A stretch of 5,551 nucleotides of DNA, taken from Sedimenticola sp. Its GTDB lineage: Bacteria > Pseudomonadota > Gammaproteobacteria > Chromatiales > Chromatiaceae. Position 1 is the first letter of the stretch, and each line of letters opens with the position of its first letter. The notes below the pieces were generated by a model. That model saw only the letters and a list, made by a program, of their open reading frames with translations. It ran no database searches and had not been told where the DNA came from. The stretch lies in assembly GCA_027023915.1 (NCBI GenBank), contig JALVUB010000220.1, positions 1 through 5,551 of the forward strand. Direction: 5' to 3'. The position numbers were made by a program, and so were the translations under genes. Below are positions 1-5,551 of the stretch, in pieces.

Positions 1-169
1 ACTCCACCGGGTGGAAAGCGGTGGGATAGAGGTAGGTACGCAACACCCACCAGGTGAGTCCGACGGTCACCAGGATGGTGCCGAGGACAATCCAAAAGAC
101 GGCACCTCCACTCAACCCGCGCCGGCTTTTCTCCTTTTTCATTTCTGTGTTGTCGGTTGTCTCGTTCAT
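1..169 (-). CDS. Unrecognised single-pass membrane protein (N-terminal 56 codons, partial)
   Basis: I do not recognise this gene. It starts at ATG 169-167 and remains open to the window edge, giving 56 codons plus one base. Residues 1-18 are polar and basic (KKEKSRR at about 11-17). One strongly hydrophobic stretch follows at about 23-43, containing FWIVLG and a WW pair, and then RTYLYPTAFHPVE. The basic N-terminus suggests the N-terminus is cytoplasmic and the missing C-terminal part is periplasmic (positive-inside rule, inference). The start was chosen because AGGG lies 11 nt upstream. The alternative Met10 (142-140) has no purine-rich site before it. An ATG at 180-178 gives only MSLP and a stop. 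The gene follows sppA by 46 nt on the same strand with no visible terminator, so it is probably cotranscribed. That it is a gene is fairly sure; its function is unknown. Confidence 0.72.
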   Translation of the reverse strand, partial: MNETTDNTEMKKEKSRRGLSGGAVFWIVLGTILVTVGLTWWVLRTYLYPTAFHPVE

Positions 170-215
170 GGAAGACTCATCCCTTTCGTTTGTCGTCAGT
201 TCCAGGCGCCTGCCA

Positions 216-1979
216 TCAATGGATGGAAAGATCGAAAGGCAGGCGCGCATAGATACCCCGGGGGTCGGTGTAACGGGCGATGGTCCGCAACCCGTTCATC
301 AGGCTCTTCAGCTCCGACTGCCGTGCGTCGCCCTCTTCCGGCTCCACTCCCATCGCTTTCATCAGCAGATCGATCCAGTTCTCGGCGCGCTGGTATTCCA
401 CCACCTGGTACTTTTTCAGGCCTGCCCGATCCGCCGCCGCGGCAATGGCCTCGCGCAGCCCGCCCTGGTGATCGGCCAGACCCAGCGCCAATGCCTGCTT
501 GCCAGACCAGACCCGCCCCTGGGCCAACTGCTCCACCTTGTCCCGGGGGAGATGCCGCCCCCTGGCCACCAGATCGATGAAAGCGCCGTAGATCCGGTCC
601 ACGATACGCCGCACCGCCGCCAGCTCGGCATCGCTCTTGGGTCGCAGCAGACTGTTGAAATCGGCCAGCGGCGAGGTGCGCACCACCGCGCGGTTGATGC
701 CGTGCTCTTGCGCCAGTTGCTCGAGATTGAAAAAAAGACCGAAAACACCGATGGACCCGGTTATGGTGTTGGGCTCAACCCAGATTTCATTGGCGTCCGC
801 CGAAATCCAGTAGCCACCGGAGGCCGCCACCGTGCCCATGGAGACCACCACCGGCTTGGCCGCCTTGAGCAGGCGCAGCTCGCGCTGAATCACATCCGCC
901 GCAACGGCACTGCCGCCCGGGCTGTTGACCCGCAGCACCACTGCCTTCACCTTTTTGTCCAGCCGCGCCTTGCGCAGCAGCCTGGCCAGCCTGTCGGCGC
1001 CCACTTCCAACAACTCGTCGCCAGAAACAATGGTGCCCTCGGCATAGAGCACGACCACATTGCCGTCTCCACCCTTTTCATCGGTGGCCTGAAAATAGTC
1101 CGCCACGTTGATCTGGCGCTCGATGGGCCGATCCTCGTCGGTACCGGTCAGCTTTCTCAACTGGTCGAGAACCAGATCGTAGTAGCCCACATCGGTCACC
1201 AGCCCCGTTTCACGCGCCTCGTCGGCGGTAAGCACCCCTTTTTGACGCGTGAGCGCCATCAGCCGTTCCGGCTTCAACCCCCGGCTGGCAGCGATGCCAT
1301 GAAAAGCCTCCCCGGCCAGATCGGAAAGCAGTGCATCGAGTTGACGGCGGTTCTCCTCGCTCATCCCGCTACGCAGGAAGGGCTCCACCGCGGACTTGTA
1401 CCTGCCCACCCTGACCGCCTGCACACCGACGCCGTATTTTTCCAGGGCGTCGTGAAAATAGAGCGCTTCCACCGCCAGGCCGTTGAACTCGACCAGCCCC
1501 AATGGATGGAGCACGATTTGTCGGGCCGGTGAAACAGTGTAGAGAGTGGCCTCGTCCAGATCCTCCTGCCAACTTATAACCGGCTTGCCCGAATTAACGA
1601 AACGGGCCACTGCCTGACGCACCTCGCGCAGTGCCGCCCAGCCGGAACTGTAACCTTCCCGCGCCACCACGCCCTTGATGAAAAGGCCGCTGATGCGGTC
1701 GTCGCTCGCCGCGCGATCGATGGCGGCCACCACCTCGCGCAGGGTATGGCTCTGGCGCACCTCACCCCTTACGGCGCTGTTGACGAGGTCGTCGAATTGC
1801 TGTCGTGGCGGCTGGTCGGCGATGGGAACCGACAAATCCAGGGTGAGCAACGTCTTGGCATCAATCTGGCGCGGCGTCTCGCCGCCGCCCAGCAACAGCC
1901 CCAGAAACACCAGCCCGAAAAATGAAAAAAGCGTCAGCGCCACCAGGGTGGCCAGCACCCGCCCCAGAAACTTTTTCAT
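216..1979 (-). CDS. sppA: Signal peptide peptidase SppA, 67K (two-domain) type
   Basis: Membrane-anchored serine protease that degrades signal peptides left in the cytoplasmic membrane after export. The protein is 587 aa, close to the roughly 600 aa usual for the two-domain gammaproteobacterial type. An N-terminal hydrophobic segment at about 8-31 acts as an uncleaved anchor. The N-terminal S49-like domain (about 80-270) carries the general-base lysine K195 in VGRYKSAVEPF. The C-terminal S49 domain (about 305-520) has RVNSPGGS at 350-357 and the nucleophile S387 in GTVAASGGYWIS, followed by ITGSIGVFG. Both halves of the Ser/Lys dyad are present, so the enzyme should be active. The start ATG 1979-1977 has AAGG 7 nt upstream. 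It lies 33 nt after menA, probably in the same transcript; a link to quinone synthesis is not evident. The start overlaps the stop of a six-codon minicistron. Confidence 0.96.
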   Translation of the reverse strand: MKKFLGRVLATLVALTLFSFFGLVFLGLLLGGGETPRQIDAKTLLTLDLSVPIADQPPRQQFDDLVNSAVRGEVRQSHTLREVVAAIDRAASDDRISGLFIKGVVAREGYSSGWAALREVRQAVARFVNSGKPVISWQEDLDEATLYTVSPARQIVLHPLGLVEFNGLAVEALYFHDALEKYGVGVQAVRVGRYKSAVEPFLRSGMSEENRRQLDALLSDLAGEAFHGIAASRGLKPERLMALTRQKGVLTADEARETGLVTDVGYYDLVLDQLRKLTGTDEDRPIERQINVADYFQATDEKGGDGNVVVLYAEGTIVSGDELLEVGADRLARLLRKARLDKKVKAVVLRVNSPGGSAVAADVIQRELRLLKAAKPVVVSMGTVAASGGYWISADANEIWVEPNTITGSIGVFGLFFNLEQLAQEHGINRAVVRTSPLADFNSLLRPKSDAELAAVRRIVDRIYGAFIDLVARGRHLPRDKVEQLAQGRVWSGKQALALGLADHQGGLREAIAAAADRAGLKKYQVVEYQRAENWIDLLMKAMGVEPEEGDARQSELKSLMNGLRTIARYTDPRGIYARLPFDLSIH

Positions 1980-1996
1980 AAAAATACCTTTTTCAT
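1976..1996 (-). other. Possible six-codon leader minicistron (MKKVFL) overlapping the sppA start
   Basis: ATG at 1996-1994 opens a frame of six codons that ends at TGA 1978-1976. That stop overlaps the sppA ATG (1979-1977) as ATGA, the same arrangement as at the menF/menD junction. GGGAG lies just upstream, but only about 4 nt before this ATG, which is short for a ribosome binding site. The AAGG that should serve sppA lies inside the minicistron. The first nine bases, ATGAAAAAG, are the same as the first nine of sppA, 17 nt away. The layout is seen directly in the sequence. That it is translated, or couples sppA translation to menA, is inference, and chance is a real alternative. Confidence 0.25.
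1987..1990 (-). promoter_or_regulatory. Ribosome binding site of sppA
   Basis: AAGG is placed 7 nt before the sppA ATG, within an A-rich stretch (AAAAAGG). It supports the chosen start and leaves sppA able to initiate independently of menA. Confidence 0.6.
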
Positions 1997-2012
1997 CTCA
2001 CTCCCGCCCGGA

Positions 2013-2890
2013 TCATAACAGGCGTGCCAGCACCAGCGCAGCCGAGAGCAGCAGTCCCAGCAAAAACTGCACGGCGGCGGTGCGGGCAAGCACGCCATTG
2101 AGAGCCGGCCCAACCGGCAACCGCGCCATGTCGCGTATGGCAGCCAAAGCTGGCAACAAGGCCAGGAGGGGCAGCAGCCACCAGGACCGGGGCAGCAACA
2201 GAATCAGCAAGGGGAAAGGCGACAACATCAAAAACGGGTACAGCAGCCGACTGCCCGCGGGCGGCAGAAGCACCGACAGGGTGCGGCGACCGGCTCGGGC
2301 ATCGCTATCGCGATCCCGGTAGTTGTTCACCGTAAGCACCGCGGCGGCCGGCAGCCCCACCACCACGCCGGCAAGCAGCACGGAGCCATTCACCCCACCC
2401 GCTTGCAGATAGTAGCTGCCCGCCACCGCCACCAGCCCGAAAAAGAGCAATACAAAAAACTCGCCCACCGGAAGCGACGACAAGGGTCTGGGACCACCCG
2501 AATAGGCGGCGCCCGCCGCCAGCGAGGCCAGCCCCATCGCCACAATGGGCCAGCCACCCACCCAGGCGAGGTAGATTCCGAGGCAAAAGGCGGCGGCAAA
2601 GGCGGCCATCGCCCCATGGACCACCGCTTCGGGCGAAAGCCAGCCCTCGGCGGTGGCGCGGGGGGGGCCGATACGGTCGCCGCTGTCTGTGCCACGACGG
2701 AAATCGGCCACGTCGTTATGCAGATTGGTTCCCGCCTGAATCAGCAGCGCCGCCGCCAGGGCGGCGAAAAACGGCAGGGGAAGGAATGTCCCTTTTTCAA
2801 AAAAGGCCAGCGCCGTGCCCACCAGCACCGGGCTCACCGAAAGCGCCAGCGTCTTGGGGCGGATGGCGGCCAGCCAGGCGCGAAACGGAG

Positions 2891-2894
<4 letters not shown>
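2013..2894 (-). CDS. menA: 1,4-dihydroxy-2-naphthoate polyprenyltransferase MenA
   Basis: UbiA-family membrane prenyltransferase that attaches the polyprenyl tail to 1,4-dihydroxy-2-naphthoate, giving demethylmenaquinone in the cytoplasmic membrane. With a GTG start the protein is 293 aa, normal for the family. Both aspartate-rich motifs are visible: NDVADFRRGTD at 60-70, followed by DRIGPPR at 73-79, and NNYRDRDSDARAGRRTL at 190-206. These bind the Mg-diphosphate of the prenyl donor. Several hydrophobic segments (about 16-32, 40-56, 93-111, 115-131, 144-163, 169-187, 217-234, 238-252, 268-290) fit an eight- or nine-helix protein. GTG 2894-2892 was chosen because it overlaps the menB stop as GTGA and gives the family-typical N-terminus TPFRAWLAAIRPKTL. 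The frame stays open further upstream only inside menB. There is no strong ribosome binding site, so translation is probably coupled to menB. Confidence 0.94.
2660..2667. repeat. Homopolymer tract of eight C (minus strand) inside menA
   Basis: Eight consecutive G on the plus strand encode GGC CCC CCC CGC (G-P-P-R, residues 76-79) of MenA, just after the first aspartate motif. The reading frame is intact here. A tract of this length can slip in replication or sequencing. Confidence 0.9.
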
Positions 2895-3715
<821 letters not shown>

Positions 3716-3723
3716 GCGTTGCT

Positions 3724-3727
3724 CTCC
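3724..3727 (-). promoter_or_regulatory. Ribosome binding site of menB
   Basis: GGAG (continuing GGAGAG) lies 8 nt before the menB ATG. It is the best Shine-Dalgarno match in the window and fits independent initiation of menB after the 33-nt gap. Confidence 0.7.
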
Positions 3728-3747
3728 GGAAGGGGGTCGGTTGGCGG

Positions 3748-3775
3748 ATTATACCCGCTGCCCTGGGAGCATCAC
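3748..3775 (-). promoter_or_regulatory. Candidate weak internal promoter upstream of menB
   Basis: A perfect TATAAT (3753-3748, minus strand) spans the menD stop codon in an otherwise GC-rich region. The best -35 position, at 16-nt spacing (3775-3770), reads GTGATG and matches TTGACA at only three of six bases. There is no extended -10 TG. An initiation point about 7 nt downstream would leave a leader of roughly 25 nt before menB. The -10 match is seen directly; promoter function is a guess. Confidence 0.2.
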
Positions 3776-5362
3776 CTCCACCACCTGGAAGCCGCCGCAG
3801 TGGGTGGCCGCCTCCAGGGTGGCGGCAAACCGCTCCAGCGACTCCACCCGCATGAAGCCGGTGCCGAAGAGGCCGGGCAGGCCGGAGAGATCCAGCGGCT
3901 GGGGCGTGCGCCACAGGGCATCGAAGCCCGGCAGCCTCCGCTGCGGCAGGCGCTCGAAGATGCCGCCGCCCCCGTTGTTCACCACCACCACCACGGCATC
4001 GAGACCCTGGGTGTTGGCCAGTGCCCCCAGGTCGTGCTGGAAGGTGAGATCCCCCACCAGCGCCACTTTACGCCCGCTGCCGGGCCAACACCGCGCCATG
4101 CCGATAAAGGTGGAGAGGTTGCCGTCGATACCGCTCAAACCACGATTTCCATGAATGGCGATCTTTCTTTCATCACTGCCCGACCAGGCATCGATCCAAC
4201 GGATCGCGAGAGAGTTCCCGCTGAACAGCAGGCTGCCGTCAGGCAACGCATCGAACAGCGTCCGCGCCAACCGCGCCTCCGGCGGCATGCCGACATCCGG
4301 CGCATCCTGCAAAACGGCACCTTGCAACGCCTTTCCTTCCAAGGCGGTCATCAAGGCGTCGCACAATGGGGAAAGGTGAAAGGGAAGCAGCTCCACTCCC
4401 GCGCCCAGGGGATCTATTCTCCGGCCACGTGGATTCACCACCCACCAGTTCTCCAACGGCCACCGCTCCAATGCTGCGCGCAGATGAGCGGAAAGCGGCA
4501 AGGCGCCGAACTGAAGCGTCCATCGGGGTGGCAGGGGTGGATCGCCTGCTCCAGCCAGGCGCATATGGTAATCGGTGACAAGCCAAACGCTTGACCATCC
4601 GCTGAAGCGCAAGCCTGATAGAGGATCGGCTAGAACCGGCAGCCTGAGAGTATCGGCCAGCGCAAGCACATCGGTGGTAGCTCCCTCGCCCGCCAGTATC
4701 AGCCCCGCCCCTTTTTGCATCACTCCCGCCACATGGGCCACCAGATCCGGTGGCGGCGCCTGGAGCGGCGGCCGCGGCGGTCTCACCTCCACCGGTCGAG
4801 GCCGCGACGGTACGCTGGCGGGAACCAACGGTTCCCGAAAACGGCAGTTGAGATGAACCGGCCCGGGATCGGGCCACCGGGCCTGGAACATCACCTGCCG
4901 CCCAAGGTCGCGCAGCCGCCCCCGCGGGGCCTCGTCCTCCACCGCCTCCGAGAGCGCGTGAAAGGCGCGCACGTGGCCGCCGAACAGAGCGAGCTGGTCG
5001 GTGGTCTGGTTGGCGCCGCACTGTTGCAGCTCCCATGGGCGGTCGGCGCTGAGCAGGATGAGGGGCACGCCCGCCTCGTCGGCCTCCATCACCGCCGGCA
5101 GCCAGTTGCCCGGCGCGCTGCCGGAGGTGGCCACCAGCGCCACCGCCCGCCCACTTGCCCTGGCCATGCCCAGGGCGGTGAAGGCCGCGCAGCGCTCGTC
5201 GAGGATCACCGTCTGGCGCACCTGGGGCTGGAGCAGTGCCGCCAGCGCCAGGGGCGTGCTGCGCGAGCCGGGCGAGATCACCACTTCTTGCAGCCCGGCA
5301 CCCACCAGCCCTTCCAGCAGGGCCAGCGCCCAGTCGAGATTGACGCGGCCGTAGTCGGTCAT
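3749..5362 (-). CDS. menD: 2-succinyl-5-enolpyruvyl-6-hydroxy-3-cyclohexene-1-carboxylate synthase MenD
   Basis: Thiamine-diphosphate enzyme that decarboxylates 2-oxoglutarate and adds the succinyl semialdehyde unit to isochorismate to give SEPHCHC. The 537 aa are slightly shorter than E. coli MenD. The N-terminal domain has VISPGSRSTPLAL at 28-40, the ThDP-activating glutamate E56 in LDERCAAF, TSGSAPGNWLPAVMEA at 79-94, and SADRP plus GANQ at 105-119. The C-terminal domain has FSGNSLAIRWIDAW at 380-393, NRGLSGIDGNLST at 406-418, and the ThDP/metal motif GDLT (437-440) to NNGGGG (462-467). The middle domain is the most divergent; the usual SK dipeptide of the substrate site reads SA at 291-292. 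ATG 5362-5360 overlaps the menF stop as ATGA, with no strong ribosome binding site, suggesting coupling to menF. It ends with TAA, 33 nt before menB. Confidence 0.97.
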   Translation of the reverse strand: MTDYGRVNLDWALALLEGLVGAGLQEVVISPGSRSTPLALAALLQPQVRQTVILDERCAAFTALGMARASGRAVALVATSGSAPGNWLPAVMEADEAGVPLILLSADRPWELQQCGANQTTDQLALFGGHVRAFHALSEAVEDEAPRGRLRDLGRQVMFQARWPDPGPVHLNCRFREPLVPASVPSRPRPVEVRPPRPPLQAPPPDLVAHVAGVMQKGAGLILAGEGATTDVLALADTLRLPVLADPLSGLRFSGWSSVWLVTDYHMRLAGAGDPPLPPRWTLQFGALPLSAHLRAALERWPLENWWVVNPRGRRIDPLGAGVELLPFHLSPLCDALMTALEGKALQGAVLQDAPDVGMPPEARLARTLFDALPDGSLLFSGNSLAIRWIDAWSGSDERKIAIHGNRGLSGIDGNLSTFIGMARCWPGSGRKVALVGDLTFQHDLGALANTQGLDAVVVVVNNGGGGIFERLPQRRLPGFDALWRTPQPLDLSGLPGLFGTGFMRVESLERFAATLEAATHCGGFQVVEVMLPGQRV

Positions 5363-5551
5363 GAAAGGCGGTCCAGCAGGGGCCGAAACTTGAGGGTGGT
5401 CTCCTCGAGCTCGGCGCGAGGATCGGAAACCCGGGTGATGCCCGCCCCCGCGTAAAGCGTGAGCCGCTTGTCTTGCATGAGACCGCAGCGAAGCACCACC
5501 GCCAGCTCGGCATGTCGCTGATCGCCAACCCAGCCGAAGGCGCCGGTGTAC
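5359..5551 (-). CDS. menF: Isochorismate synthase MenF (C-terminal 63 codons, partial)
   Basis: This is the 3' end of a chorismate-binding enzyme that converts chorismate to isochorismate, the entry step to menaquinone. The visible 63 residues read through to TGA 5361-5359. They contain YTGAFGWVGD at 1-10, LTLYAGAGIT at 30-39, SDP at 42-44, and E47-LEETTL-K54, which matches the family's ExxEtxxK metal and substrate-binding end. Two positions differ from the usual pattern GSDPxxEW: V for G before SDP, and L for W. The sequence alone would also fit EntC or another isochorismate synthase. The four-base overlap with menD argues for the menaquinone enzyme. The N-terminal part lies beyond the window, so length and start cannot be judged. 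Confidence 0.9.
   Translation of the reverse strand, partial: YTGAFGWVGDQRHAELAVVLRCGLMQDKRLTLYAGAGITRVSDPRAELEETTLKFRPLLDRLS

Noticed and set aside
203..212. Ten-base perfect palindrome CAGGCGCCTG just after the sppA stop
   Set aside because: It has no loop and no U run after it, so it is not a credible terminator. Its length is compatible with chance in GC-rich DNA.
54..1532. Plus-strand open frame of 492 codons antisense to sppA
   Set aside because: It is a long frame opposite a clear SppA, as expected in GC-rich coding DNA. Its translation is rich in Gln, His, Arg and Pro with no recognisable domain.
4239..5528. Minus-strand 429-codon frame overlapping menD
   Set aside because: It lies in another frame of menD and the menF end, with a repetitive Gly/Ala/Arg composition. 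MenD and MenF motifs are all in the other frames.

Overview
The window is GC-rich and tightly packed. Every gene I can support lies on the minus strand, so the reading order runs from the high coordinates to the low. MenB and MenA resemble gammaproteobacterial versions, and a two-domain (67K-type) SppA is common in Gammaproteobacteria. A menaquinone-making gammaproteobacterium is therefore my best guess, but that is inference from remembered family patterns and not from any search.

Layout in transcription order: the last 63 codons of an isochorismate synthase (menF, 5551-5359); menD (5362-3749); menB (3715-2891); menA (2894-2013); sppA (1979-216); and the first 56 codons of an unrecognised single-pass membrane protein (169-1, running off the window). 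Two junctions overlap by four bases (menF/menD ATGA, menB/menA GTGA). The other gaps are 33, 33 and 46 nt, with no convincing terminator, so the set looks like one transcription unit. A weak internal promoter is possible at the end of menD.

The first four genes belong to the classical o-succinylbenzoate route to menaquinone. MenF makes isochorismate from chorismate, MenD adds the succinyl semialdehyde unit from 2-oxoglutarate, MenB closes the naphthoate ring to give DHNA-CoA, and MenA prenylates DHNA in the membrane. menH, menC and menE, which carry out the intermediate steps, are not in the window. After menA the content changes to membrane-protein maintenance: SppA, a membrane-bound peptidase, followed by a small membrane-anchored protein start.

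This is mostly ordinary housekeeping DNA and I found no undescribed system. The points worth a second look are a six-codon minicistron that ends on the sppA start codon and contains its ribosome binding site, the missing menH, an apparent loss of a usually conserved lysine in MenD, an 8-base C tract in the menA active-site loop, and the uncharacterised gene behind sppA.
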